Shown one piece after another: positions 7,347 to 14,260 of a stretch of DNA of 42,034 bases. Numbering within the stretch: position 1 is the stretch's first letter; each line of letters starts with the position of its first letter. The DNA lies in the IMG/VR virus record IMGVR_UViG_3300030616_000010, positions 1-42,034 of that record. One strand, 5' to 3'. The notes beneath the pieces are model-generated. The model was not told the origin of the DNA, did no database searches, and was given only the letters and a program-made list of their open reading frames with translations. The DNA comes from a virus. A program made the translations under genes and the position numbers.

Positions 7347-7852
7347 GCCGTCGGCCGCTCATCCGAAAGCCCGATGTTGAGCGCAGCGAAACGTCGGGAC
7401 TCTTCCCCCGCGTCGGCCGTCTCCGGGCGCTCGACCGCACCGCGGCCGCGATCCCGCGGGTCCCCACCGCCCGCTCCCTGCTCCTCCCCCGCCACCCGGT
7501 ACGTCACGTGCCCCTCCGCATCGAGCACGCCGAGCAGTCCGGCCTCGTCGAGTTCCCTGAGTCGCCGCGCGCAGCCGGTCTCTTTTCCGCTGACGAGGTC
7601 GACGCAGCAGACGAGCGGTTCGCGTCCGCGTCCGAGCGTCCCGGCGCGGTCCTCGGCGCCGGGGCAGCTCCCGCCGTAGCGGTCGCGATGCCCGACGAAG
7701 TGCCGGCAGACCAGGCAGCAGTCCGCGGCGGTCTTGAGGAACCGCCGCGCGTAGGGCCCGTTGAGCAGCCGCTGCATGGGCGTCTCGCGTTTGTTTCGTT
7801 CGAGCGCCCGGTGGGTCCGCGGCCGTTTCCATGTACTGGCCGGGCATTTCAT
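7331..7852 (-). CDS. Cys-rich hypothetical protein ending in repeat-encoded sequence
   Basis: 173 aa. Residues about 25-85 hold a Cys/His-rich part (CCLVCRHFVGHRD; GGSCPG; LVCCVDLV; GCARRLRELD) that may bind zinc. Residues 90-128 are a short domain (EAGLLGVLDAEGHVTYRVAG). From about residue 129 on the sequence is encoded by elements B4 and A3 (GEESRRFAALNIGLS, ARAIV), so the tail is acquired. The start overlaps the previous stop by ATGA. No family recognised. Confidence 0.65.
   Translation of the reverse strand: MKCPASTWKRPRTHRALERNKRETPMQRLLNGPYARRFLKTAADCCLVCRHFVGHRDRYGGSCPGAEDRAGTLGRGREPLVCCVDLVSGKETGCARRLRELDEAGLLGVLDAEGHVTYRVAGEEQGAGGGDPRDRGRGAVERPETADAGEESRRFAALNIGLSDERPTARAIV
7352..7465. 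repeat. Palindromic element B4 (single arm plus tail)
   Basis: AAAGCCCGATGTTGAGCGC and GCGAAACGTCGGGACTC make the hairpin. The tail has CTCGACCGCACCGCGGCC and CGATCCCGCGGGTCCCC, as in other B right arms. It is read in frame as the C-terminus of the gene at 7331-7852. Confidence 0.8.
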
Positions 7853-8421
7853 GCGAGTCCCTCCCGGAGGAGCTGTCGCGTAATGGCCGGACGCCGGCCC
7901 CCGTGCCGACCTGTTGGCGCCGTGATCGCGTGCACAGTGGTCGCCGGCGCCGGGACCGCGCCGCCAGCCTGGCCGTCTTCGCCGGAGTCGCGCGTGCCGC
8001 GCGCCGTTAAACCATCGCCCGCGCTCGCGCAGACATCCGAAAAGCCCGATGTTGAGCGCAGCGAAACGTCGGGACTCTTCTCCCGCGCGGGTCGTCTCCG
8101 GGCGCCCGTCCCCACGGCGGCCCCGATCCCGCGGGTCCACACCTCCGCGTCCCCCTCCATCCCCGCCCAGGGCTGCGATCCCGACGTGCGGTTTCCCGTC
8201 ACGATCCGCTCCCCCCCGATCCGCGCGAAGAACCGCCCGATCGCCTCGACGCTGGTGACGCGATCCCGCCCGCACTTGATCGTCTCGAGCCGCACGCCGC
8301 CCTTGCCGTGGATGGCCCACCGCCAGACGGCGGCGGCCGCGGGCCCTTTGCCATCGGCCCGGCGGAGCATCCGCGCCGCCTCGGCGAGCGTGACGAGCTG
8401 TTCGTTCGGGAAGTCGATCAT
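7849..8421 (-). CDS. DUF1580-like protein with in-frame B and A elements
   Basis: 190 aa. Residues 1-80 (MIDFPNEQLVTLAEAARMLR, VWRWAIHGKGGVRLETIKCG, TSVEAIGRFFARI) match what I know as DUF1580, short excisionase-like winged-helix proteins described from planctomycetes; DNA binding is likely. Elements B5 and A4 follow in frame at about residues 94-145 (EKSPDVSLRSTSGF, GDGLTARGTRDS), then 40 residues of unknown origin. The element insertion appears to have extended a protein that is normally about 80-90 residues long. The stop overlaps the next start by ATGA. This gene is the best pointer to the host. Confidence 0.75.
   Translation of the reverse strand: MIDFPNEQLVTLAEAARMLRRADGKGPAAAAVWRWAIHGKGGVRLETIKCGRDRVTSVEAIGRFFARIGGERIVTGNRTSGSQPWAGMEGDAEVWTRGIGAAVGTGARRRPAREKSPDVSLRSTSGFSDVCASAGDGLTARGTRDSGEDGQAGGAVPAPATTVHAITAPTGRHGGRRPAITRQLLREGLA
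7985..8021. repeat. Palindromic element A4, inside a coding sequence
   Basis: GCGCGCGTGCCGCGCGCCG with right flank TTAAACCATCGCCC. Lacks the usual AAGAG start. Read in frame within the DUF1580-like gene as GDGLTARGTR. Confidence 0.85.
8035..8145. repeat. Palindromic element B5, inside a coding sequence
   Basis: AAAGCCCGATGTTGAGCGC and GCGAAACGTCGGGACTC, almost the same hairpin as B4 some 680 bases away, with tail CTCCGGGCGCCCG. Read in frame within the DUF1580-like gene. Confidence 0.85.
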
Positions 8422-8444
8422 CTCACCGGGTCTTCCCTTCCGGG

Positions 8445-8606
8445 CTAGAGCGCCAGGGCACACTGCGGGCAGAGGACCTCCCCGGTGGCCCGATCCCAGC
8501 AGAACCAGCACATCGGGCCCCGATGACAGCGATCGCAATACAAGCTCTCCTCGCCCCGCAGCAGCGGAATTCCGCAGATGCAGCACGTCTCCGGCACCTC
8601 CGCCAT
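8445..8606 (-). CDS. Small zinc-finger protein
   Basis: 53 aa with four CxxC/CxxxC-type pairs: CCICGIP, CDRCHRGPMC, CWFC and CPQC. This implies two bound zinc ions in a ribbon or treble-clef fold. The chosen ATG at 8606 begins right at the first conserved part; the frame is open further upstream but without similar content. A perfect hairpin lies 15 bases before the start. Likely a nucleic-acid- or protein-binding regulator; no family assigned. Confidence 0.65.
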   Translation of the reverse strand: MAEVPETCCICGIPLLRGEESLYCDRCHRGPMCWFCWDRATGEVLCPQCALAL

Positions 8607-8620
8607 CCGGCCCGGGCCCC

Positions 8621-8645
8621 GCGGCGGTGGACCCTCCACCGCCGC
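8621..8645. promoter_or_regulatory. Perfect 11-bp stem hairpin before a zinc-finger gene
   Basis: GCGGCGGTGGA-CCC-TCCACCGCCGC, 25 bases with a 3-base loop, 15 bases upstream of the start at 8606. It has no T-run on either side, so it is not a classical terminator. It may affect translation of the gene or mark the border of the low-complexity tract. Confidence 0.5.
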
Positions 8646-8689
8646 GGTGGCGGAACCGAGGCGAGTTTCGTGTGCTCGTCGGTGAATGC

Positions 8690-9453
8690 CCGGGCCGTCT
8701 TCCGGTCTGCGTGGGCGTGCGTTCACGTCACCCGTTCTCCTGTGCCGTTGCTTTGCACTGCTCCGCATCGCCGTTGCGTCGCACCGCTCTGCCACTGCTC
8801 CGCTACGCGGTACCCAGCTCGGCAGTGCCTTCGCTCAGCACCGCTTCGCCCGGCGCCGCCACTGCCACGCCATGCCTCGCCCGGCCGCCGCTGTGCCGTG
8901 CTCCGCATGGCTTCGCCATCGCCACGCCCTGCCCCGCTTGGCCTTGCCGCCGCTGTGCTTCGCGCTGCACAGCCCCGCAGTGCCGTTGCCATGCACCGCG
9001 TCGCACGGCGTAGCCACTGCCAAGCGCCGCGTCACCTTGCGCTGCCATGCCACTGCCGAGCGCTGCCTCGCTGGGCCGTCGCCCTGCTGTGCTGTGCCTT
9101 GCGGAGCGTTGCCGTACTCAGCGCTGCTCTGCCGCCGCTGTGCTTCGCGCTGCGCGGCCCGGCAGTGCCGTCGCCAGGCTGCGCATCGCCCTTGCCACGC
9201 CAAGCGGAGCAACGCCCAGCTCTGCTCCGCCCTTGCTGTGCCGCGTGGAGCACAGCCCCGCAGTGCCGTTGCCAGGCACTGCCTCGCCCAGCACCGCAGT
9301 GCCGTTGCCGCGCCAGGCAACGCCTCGCCCGGCCCTGCCGCCGCTTCGCTTCGCGGGGCCCTGGCAGCGCAACGCACCGCACAGCCCCCGCGCCGCCCAG
9401 CGGTGCCATGCTCGGCCATGCCGCCGCTCCGCCTGGCTTGGCGTCGCCGCCGC
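8690..9453. repeat. Low-complexity GGCA/TGCC-rich tract without a gene
   Basis: About 760 bases made of degenerate, irregular copies of a short unit (minus strand GGCAACGGCA, GGCGGCAAGGC; plus strand CCGTTGCCA, GCCGCCGCTGTGC). A longer unit with CGCAGTGCCGTTGCC recurs at about 8975, 9265 and 9297. The open frames in it code only for monotonous Ala/Arg/Gly/Cys strings and are not believable genes. The tract follows the conserved gene at 9454-10164. It could be an RNA, a recombination or replication site, or a slippage-driven expansion; nothing in the sequence decides this. Confidence 0.7.
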
Positions 9454-10164
9454 TCAGTCCGTTTCCGCGGCGAGCGGCCTCCAGGTGAACCGCCCCCAGG
9501 AGGCGTTTCGCCACTGGCCGAGTCCGCGTTTGCTGCCGTAGCTGAGCCACTCCTCGACGAGCGGTTCGAGGCGGTCGGGATCGAGGCACTCGACCTCGAA
9601 GCGGATGCGAGTTCCCACGGGCGCCTCTTCGGACCGCGCCAGGCTGACCCGCTCGCCCTGTGCGGTCTGTGCCCGCAGCGGCCGCTGGTTCGTGGTGAGC
9701 TCCGCGCCGTCGGGCAGGAGCAGCGGGATCCGCCGCGGGAAGACGAACACGAGCCCGTCGATCTCCCGCTTGTAGGCCTTGAGTTTCCCGCTGCCGTTGG
9801 CGGCGGCCCGGACGCGGCGGAGCATGCCGCAGGCGTCTTTGAAGAAGCCCTTGATCTGGTAGTCCCAGAGGGCGGGCCGGCCGGCGTCGTCGCGGCTGAA
9901 GACGGTCGTGGCCCGCTGGACTTCCTCGTCCACGTCGGGCAGCGCGTCGATCTCCTCGCCCTGCTTGGCGGCGTCGGGCTGCTTGCTGGCGATGAACTGC
10001 TCGAAGAGTTCCGGGTTGGCCGTGGCCGTCCCGAGCAGCGGCTCCGTGAACTTCAGCTCGATCCGCATCCGGGGCGGGGGGCCCTTGGGTCGGCGTTTCG
10101 GTCGGTCGGCCTGTTTCGGCTGCGGCGGTTTCGCCGCCCGTGTCGGTGTCGCCGTCGGTGTCAT
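9454..10164 (-). CDS. Conserved phage protein of unknown function
   Basis: 236 aa. Start set at MTPTATPTRAAK because AGGAC lies just upstream; residues 1-30 are basic and disordered. The core (MRIELKFTEPLLGTATANPE; TVFSRDDAGRPALWDYQIKG; FFKDACGMLRRVR; KAYKREIDGLVFVFPRRIPL; RPLRAQTAQGERVSLARSEE; RGLGQWRNASWGRFTW) is a pattern I have met in unannotated proteins of many phages, with the RG(L/I)GQWRN ending being the most typical. The role is unknown. An RNA-recognition-like (Cas7-like) fold has crossed my mind because of the GLGQWR glycine loop, but this is untested. The early-region position suggests DNA or RNA metabolism. Confidence 0.7.
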   Translation of the reverse strand: MTPTATPTRAAKPPQPKQADRPKRRPKGPPPRMRIELKFTEPLLGTATANPELFEQFIASKQPDAAKQGEEIDALPDVDEEVQRATTVFSRDDAGRPALWDYQIKGFFKDACGMLRRVRAAANGSGKLKAYKREIDGLVFVFPRRIPLLLPDGAELTTNQRPLRAQTAQGERVSLARSEEAPVGTRIRFEVECLDPDRLEPLVEEWLSYGSKRGLGQWRNASWGRFTWRPLAAETD

Positions 10165-10358
10165 GGGAGTCCTCTCTGCGGCCGTCCGCATCGCGGCGCG
10201 GCCAGGTGTGATGTGGGCGGAGATGTGCGTGCCCGTCCATGGGAGTCCTCGATATCGTTCCGTCTGTCGCGGGCGGCCGGCGGCTCGCCGCCGCCGTCCG
10301 TCCGATGCCCCCGCCGGCCGTGTCCGCCCGGCGGGAGCGCCGCATCAGGGAGATTGCT

Positions 10359-10670
10359 CTAGCCGGCGGTTATCACGGCAGCACACTCGCCGGTTGTGCC
10401 TGGAATCGAAGAGGCGCGCGTGCCGCGCGCCGTTAAACCATCGCCCGTGCCGCAGCCCGATTCCGCGGCGGGGGCCCGCTCGATCAGCTCGGCGGCCAGC
10501 TCGTCGAGCCGGCCTGCGTTGGCGAGCCGGCGGATCCGCTCGCGTCTCGCGAGGACGTTCGCGCGATGCCGCCGCATGGCGAGGCGGAAGAAGCCAAGCG
10601 CCCGCGTGACGTGGCCGGGGTCGGTCCCCTCGCGCCGGTCCGCGATCATGGCTCGTTCCGAAGTCTTCAT
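10359..10670 (-). CDS. Hypothetical helical protein with repeat-encoded tail
   Basis: 103 aa. The first 70 residues are basic and helical (RALGFFRLAMRRHRANVLAR, LANAGRLDELAAELIERAP). The tail from about residue 74 (GDGLTARGTRAS and beyond) is encoded by element A5. The start overlaps the stop of the methylase gene by ATGA, so the two are probably coupled. No family recognised. Confidence 0.6.
   Translation of the reverse strand: MKTSERAMIADRREGTDPGHVTRALGFFRLAMRRHRANVLARRERIRRLANAGRLDELAAELIERAPAAESGCGTGDGLTARGTRASSIPGTTGECAAVITAG
10407..10448. repeat. Palindromic element A5, inside a coding sequence
   Basis: AAGAGGCGCGCGTGCCGCGC with the right flank CGTTAAACCATCGCCC. Read in frame as GDGLTARGTRAS at the C-terminus of the gene at 10359-10670. 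Confidence 0.85.
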
Positions 10671-11800
10671 CCGGTGATCTCCATCACCGCCCGCACGAAG
10701 AGGGCGGCGAGTTGGGGCACGATGGCGTTTCCGTAGCCGCGGAGGCGGCCGACGCGGTTAGCTCTCGCTGCACGGATCGCCACTCTTCGTGGCCGGGGCT
10801 CGCCTCGTCCCAGGTCTCGGGGAATCCCATGAGCCAGCGGGAATGCGCCGGGTTGAGCGCGCCGGTATCGGCCGTCGGAACAGGGAACGAGGAGGCAGTC
10901 ACCCCACGGACTTGCCTGGACAGGGCTTCGTAGTCGTCGCGGCTGTTCCGCTGCTGGCGCTCCTGTGCCCGCGGCGTCGCCCAGCCCGCCAGCGCGGCCT
11001 GTTCGTCCAGCGTGTACATCTTCCGCCCCCGCTTCTCCGCATCGGCCGGTCCCTTGAAGTCCCCGACCTGGGGCGTTGTCCACCCCGCGAGCAGCCCCAT
11101 CGTCGCGTTCATGTTCCGGTTGTTGCCCGGCCGGTGGCTGTCCGCGAAGCTCAGTCCCGTCGGCATCGGCCAGCCCGCCATCAATGCCGCATCGTCCAGC
11201 CGGTGCATGTGTTTCGGATTGGCTTTGGGGTTCGCGCCTCCGGTTGGCGTCTTCGGCGTCGGCCACCCAGAACAGCCGCTGCCGGATGTGCGGCGCCCCG
11301 ACGCTGTGTGCGCCCAGAACCGCAAACCGGACGGCGTAGCCGAGGGTCGCCAGGTCTCCCTGTACTCGATCGACCCACCGAGGCGTGTAAGTGAATCCGC
11401 GTGTGCGAGACAGTCGTTTCGCGAGCTTGTTCGCCTTAGCGAAATCGCCGTCTTGAACCGCGACAACGAAAGCAGCCTCAAGCTGAGTACCGACAACTTC
11501 TGCGGACGCGACCTGCTCACCGAAAACGACCGGGGGGCGAGCAGCCTCGATGAGTCGCTTCCAGGCGGGCCAAAGATGTCGAGCGTCATCTGTACCGCGG
11601 CGCTTGCCGGCCTGGCTGAACGGCTGGCAGGGGCAGCTTCCCGTCCAGACGGGCCGGTCGTCGGGCCAGCCGGCGAGTTGAATCGCGAGCGGCCAGCCAC
11701 CGATGCCCGCGAAGAAGTGGCAGTGGACGAAGCCGGCGAGGTCGGCGGGGCCGATGTCTCGGATGTCCCGCCGATCGATCCACGCCGCGCGAGTTCGCAT
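10667..11800 (-). CDS. DNA (cytosine-5) methyltransferase, possibly N-terminally truncated
   Basis: 377 aa. Motif I FAGIGGW, motif IV with the catalytic Cys in GSCPCQPFSQAGKRRG, the ENV-like position FGEQVAS, motif VIII IRQRLFWVAD and motif X GYGNAIVPQLA are all in one frame. It would methylate phage DNA, most likely against host restriction. The start at 11800 has GGAG 8 bases upstream. The codons just upstream in another frame (YLNDSDAFCGDWLCELA, about 11790-11838) look like the normal N-terminus of this family, so a single-base frame change probably cut the protein there. Within the variable region another frame also codes for family-like sequence (see findings). It overlaps the next gene by ATGA. 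Confidence 0.8.
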   Translation of the reverse strand: MRTRAAWIDRRDIRDIGPADLAGFVHCHFFAGIGGWPLAIQLAGWPDDRPVWTGSCPCQPFSQAGKRRGTDDARHLWPAWKRLIEAARPPVVFGEQVASAEVVGTQLEAAFVVAVQDGDFAKANKLAKRLSRTRGFTYTPRWVDRVQGDLATLGYAVRFAVLGAHSVGAPHIRQRLFWVADAEDANRRREPQSQSETHAPAGRCGIDGGLADADGTELRGQPPAGQQPEHERDDGAARGVDNAPGRGLQGTGRCGEAGAEDVHAGRTGRAGGLGDAAGTGAPAAEQPRRLRSPVQASPWGDCLLVPCSDGRYRRAQPGAFPLAHGIPRDLGRGEPRPRRVAIRAARANRVGRLRGYGNAIVPQLAALFVRAVMEITG

Positions 11801-11884
11801 AGCCAGTCTCCGCAGAACGCGTCGCTGTCGTTGAGGTAGACTCCGCCGGTCCCGGAGCGTGTATCCGCCCGCCGGCCCGCCGGC

Positions 11885-11950
11885 CCGGTCGTCGCGTGTT
11901 CGGAATCCCGACCTTTCGCGGACTCAAGATCGGGCTTTTCGGACGGGCAC
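11885..11950. repeat. Palindromic element B6 (left arm only)
   Basis: GGAATCCCGACCTTTCGCGG and ACTCAAGATCGGGCTTTTCG form the hairpin, close to the sequence of B9 and the left arm of B1. It lies upstream of the cytosine methylase, next to its displaced N-terminal codons. Confidence 0.85.
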
Positions 11951-11967
11951 GGGCGGCGAGCCGTTTG

Positions 11968-12020
11968 GGAACGCCCCGGGGCTGCGTCCCCGGGGGTCGG
12001 CTCGGCGGTCGCCGTGGGCA
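11968..12020. repeat. Palindromic element C3 (single arm)
   Basis: AACGCCCCGGGGCTGCGTC followed by CCCGGGGGTCGGCTCGGC. It follows B6 directly, giving a B-C composite as at 15.7 kb. Confidence 0.85.
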
Positions 12021-12032
12021 TCCCCGAGGTCC

Positions 12033-12389
12033 TCACCGCCTCGCTCCTTCCGCCGCCCGGGCGCGATCGACCATCCGTCCGTGTTCCCGCTGCGCCTCGG
12101 CCCGCGTGGCGGACCAGGCCTCCAGACCGACGAGTTTCGCCGGCCCGTCGAGCACTCTCGTCCGGTAGAGCAGGACCCGCCCGCCGGCGGCCAACGCCGG
12201 CCGCCGCCCGCAGAACGCGGTGACGACGAGGAGGTCCCCGCTCTCCGTCCAGTCGACGGTAAGCTCCCGCGCCCCGACGCGGCGGATCCACGCCGCCCAC
12301 TCCCACGGCTCGCAGGGGACCGGCAGCCCGCTTTCGAGCCGGTAGCAGCGTCCGCCGTCCGCCCGCGTTTCCGATCCGCGGCGTGTCAT
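12033..12389 (-). CDS. Hypothetical small protein
   Basis: 118 aa, starting MTRRGSETRADGGRCYRLES. The middle part is beta-rich (ELTVDWTESGDLLVVTAFCG, GGRVLLYRTRVLDGPAKLVG) and the C-terminus is helical and charged. The start overlaps the previous stop by ATGA. Upstream GGGAGG at 7 bases supports it. No family recognised. Confidence 0.65.
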   Translation of the reverse strand: MTRRGSETRADGGRCYRLESGLPVPCEPWEWAAWIRRVGARELTVDWTESGDLLVVTAFCGRRPALAAGGRVLLYRTRVLDGPAKLVGLEAWSATRAEAQREHGRMVDRARAAEGARR

Positions 12390-12820
12390 GCCGAGCCTCC
12401 CGCGGCCAGGCGGCCGCGTTCCGAAGAGGCGCGCGTGCCGCGCGCCGTTAACCGATCGCCCGCGCCGGCGGGGGCGATCTGCATCCGCCCCCGCCGGGCG
12501 GCGGCGTCCAGCCGTTGCGTCGCCGCCCGATCGTTCGCGATCCGCACGAGCCGCGTGACGTACGCCTTGACGGCGACCGCGTCGCGGTCGGCTATTCGCG
12601 TGAGTCGTGCGGCGTCGGCGAGGATGGCGGCCGCGGCCTGGTCGGCCCGCCGGATCCCTTTTCCCGCCCGGCCGCCGGTGTAGGCCGGCGCGAGCGTCTC
12701 GACGATCAGCCGGTCGAGGCGGTCCTGCTTGGCCAGTGCCCGCGAGCCCGCGCAGCCCTGCAGCCAGGCCAGCTCGCTCTTGCTCCATCCCCGCTGGTGG
12801 TAGGGCCCCGAAGTGGTCAT
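12386..12820 (-). CDS. Hypothetical helical protein with repeat-encoded tail
   Basis: 144 aa, starting MTTSGPYHQRGWSKSELAWL. The rest is helical and rich in Ala and Arg (AKQDRLDRLIVETLAPAYTG, LADAARLTRIADRDAVAVKA). Residues from about 118 (GDRLTARGTRASSERG) come from element A6. It is the first gene after the 1-kb non-coding stretch and so the first of the leftward early series. Function unknown; nucleic-acid binding is possible. Confidence 0.65.
   Translation of the reverse strand: MTTSGPYHQRGWSKSELAWLQGCAGSRALAKQDRLDRLIVETLAPAYTGGRAGKGIRRADQAAAAILADAARLTRIADRDAVAVKAYVTRLVRIANDRAATQRLDAAARRGRMQIAPAGAGDRLTARGTRASSERGRLAAGGSA
12421..12465. repeat. Palindromic element A6, inside a coding sequence
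   Basis: GAAGAGGCGCGCGTGCCGCG with the right flank CCGTTAACCGATCGCCC. Read in frame as the C-terminus of the gene at 12386-12820. Confidence 0.85.
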
Positions 12821-13667
12821 CGCCCGGCCCTCCGCGGACACCCCACATCCGTGTGGGGTGACCGCTTTTGAAGGCCGGGCCCGTCCGTGGCCCGTGGGGT
12901 GACCGCCGGGGCACTTCACACAGCCCGCAGGCGGGGGGAGAATGGGGTTGTGGAGATCGCACGCGACAGCCCGGCACGACCGCCCCGCCCGCCGGCCGGC
13001 CGGGTGAGCAATCCCATGATCCCAGTCCGCTGTCCACGGACCGCGCCAGGGACTCACCCGGCCGGCTCTCTGTCGGGCCGGAGGCATCACACCAAGCCGG
13101 CCCCGCTCGGTGGGGGGTATTTCCGTGTGCCGAACGGCCCGGCCGGCGGGGCGGCGGGCATGGGAGTCCCAGACGCGGGCTCGGCACCAGGGGAAGGCTG
13201 CCAACCCATTCCCGCGCCTACGCCGCCCGTCGCATCCCGCCAGCCGTGCGCCGAAGAAAGCTCGCTGGTCTTCCCCGCGGGCGACCGGCAGGAGCGGGCG
13301 ACCGCTATGGCCGCGAGCCCCGCTCCCGCCGCGGTGTGGCCGCCGTCTACGGCCCACCTGCCCGGACCGGCGCCCGGTCGGGCCTCGCCGCCGCAGGCGG
13401 AGGGAGACCTGCGGCGCTGGCGGGCCCTTGCGGGGGGGTGCCGGTCGCCCGGCAGCGGCCGGAGCGCCTGTATCGCTCCCGCCGCCCGGGACTCTATGAG
13501 GAAGTGCGGCGCGGGCCCGGACAGGGGGGCCGGGCCCGCCACCGCGGTGGGCCGTCGCGGGCGGGGGGGGACCCGCGGTAGGCCCTACGTCGCTCTCGGA
13601 GGAAGAAGAAGGGGGACAGCTCAGCGGGCAGGGCGAGGGGTTTTCCGAGTCCGCCGGGCTCGCCCCG
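12821..13667. other. Non-coding region of about 850 bp with inverted and direct repeats
   Basis: No believable gene on either strand; the open frames are low-complexity Gly/Arg/Pro. Structures: hairpin CACCCCAC-ATCCGT-GTGGGGTG (12839-12860); direct repeat GTGGGGTGACCGC at 12853-12865 and 12894-12906; and a 14-bp perfect inverted repeat GCCGGCCGGGTGAG at 12995-13008 and 13053-13066 with a smaller stem (GTCC...GGAC) in between. It lies between the regulator switch and the first early gene, where a leftward promoter, an operator, a small RNA or a replication origin could be expected. No clear -35/-10 pair was found. Confidence 0.5.
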
Positions 13668-13890
13668 GGCGACATTCGGGCCGACCCCCCGGGCAGCAGC
13701 CCGGGGGCGTTCATGTGCCCGCCACCCATGCCCTCTGGAAACAGCCCTCTGCCGCCCGCGCTTTCTGGAAACACCCCTCGGCCAACCGCTCGCTCTCCCA
13801 ACGCCCCGGGGCTGCTGCCCCGGGGGTCGGCTCGCCCGTCGCCTTGGCTCTGCCCCGGCTCGGCTCGCCCGTCGCCTTGGCTCTGCCCCG
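13668..13890. repeat. Palindromic element C4 (full inverted pair) with tandem tail
   Basis: Left hairpin CCCCCCGGGC-AGCA-GCCCGGGGG and right hairpin CGCCCCGGGGCTGCTGCCCC flank about 100 bases. The tail TCGGCTCGCCCGTCGCCTTG is present twice with a 33-bp period (13827 and 13860), ending next to the stop of the HTH gene. Confidence 0.85.
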
Positions 13891-13896
13891 CCCGGT

Positions 13897-14130
13897 TCAT
13901 ACCGCCGTCTCCTGCCGGGGCGTCTCTGCCGGCCAGCACTCGGCCGGGTCGACGTCGAGCGCCTCGGCCAGTTCCGTCACACCGCGGACGCCCGCCTGCT
14001 TGCCCGAGAGAATCTGCGAGACGCTCCCGGTGGACAGATCGGCCCGCGTGGCGAGCTTGCGGACCGACCAGCCCTTGATCCGCCTGGCTCGTCTGAGGGG
14101 CTCCGGATTGAACGGAACTTCGCTTGCCAT
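13897..14130 (-). CDS. XRE-family HTH regulator
   Basis: 77 aa. A Cro/CI-type helix-turn-helix spans about residues 10-65: LRRARRIKGWSVRKLATRAD then LSTGSVSQILSGKQAGV, ending LAEALDVDPAE. It is transcribed leftward from a strong sigma70-type promoter just upstream and is divergent from the regulator at 14261. Its position at the head of the early side suggests that it controls the switch between two gene programmes. The start ATG is preceded by GCGGAG at 9 bases. Confidence 0.85.
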   Translation of the reverse strand: MASEVPFNPEPLRRARRIKGWSVRKLATRADLSTGSVSQILSGKQAGVRGVTELAEALDVDPAECWPAETPRQETAV

Positions 14131-14148
14131 AGTTCCAACTCCGCTTCC

Positions 14149-14177
14149 GTTATAGGCAAGCCGCCTTGTCCCGTCAA
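14149..14177 (-). promoter_or_regulatory. Sigma70-type promoter for the leftward HTH gene
   Basis: On the minus strand, -35 TTGACG (14177-14172) and -10 TATAAC (14154-14149) are separated by 17 bases, close to the consensus. The start codon of the HTH gene lies about 20 bases beyond the -10 box. It is the best promoter seen in the window and lies in a local AT-rich patch. Confidence 0.75.
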
Positions 14178-14180
14178 GGC

Positions 14181-14210
14181 CCTTTGTTCATTTTTTTTCA
14201 CTTTCGTTCA
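14181..14210. promoter_or_regulatory. Three phased 10-bp repeats, candidate operator
   Basis: Three tandem 10-base blocks, each ending in TTCA on the plus strand: CCTTTGTTCA, then a T8 block, then CTTTCGTTCA. The spacing is one helical turn, so a protein could bind all three on one face. They begin just upstream of the -35 box of the leftward promoter and lie upstream of the rightward gene. They are candidate binding sites for one of the two HTH proteins. Confidence 0.5.
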
Positions 14211-14260
14211 GCGGCGGGGGAAGGGGCGGTAAGATTCACCGGAGCGGGGCTGGGACGTGC

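Noticed and set aside
8686-9450. Open frames through the low-complexity tract
   Set aside because: All frames give monotonous Ala/Arg/Cys/Gly strings; several frames are open at once, as expected from a short-unit repeat.
9454-10164. Cas7-like or RAMP function for the conserved protein
   Set aside because: The glycine-rich RGLGQWR end is only a vague similarity; no neighbouring cas-like genes exist.
11586-11927. Short minus-strand frame starting in element B6
   Set aside because: It overlaps the methylase gene in another frame and gives only Arg/Pro-rich sequence; the methylase frame has the conserved motifs.
12868-13581. Plus-strand open frame in the non-coding stretch
   Set aside because: Low-complexity Gly/Arg/Pro, no ribosome-binding site and no domain; the inverted and direct repeats explain the sequence better.
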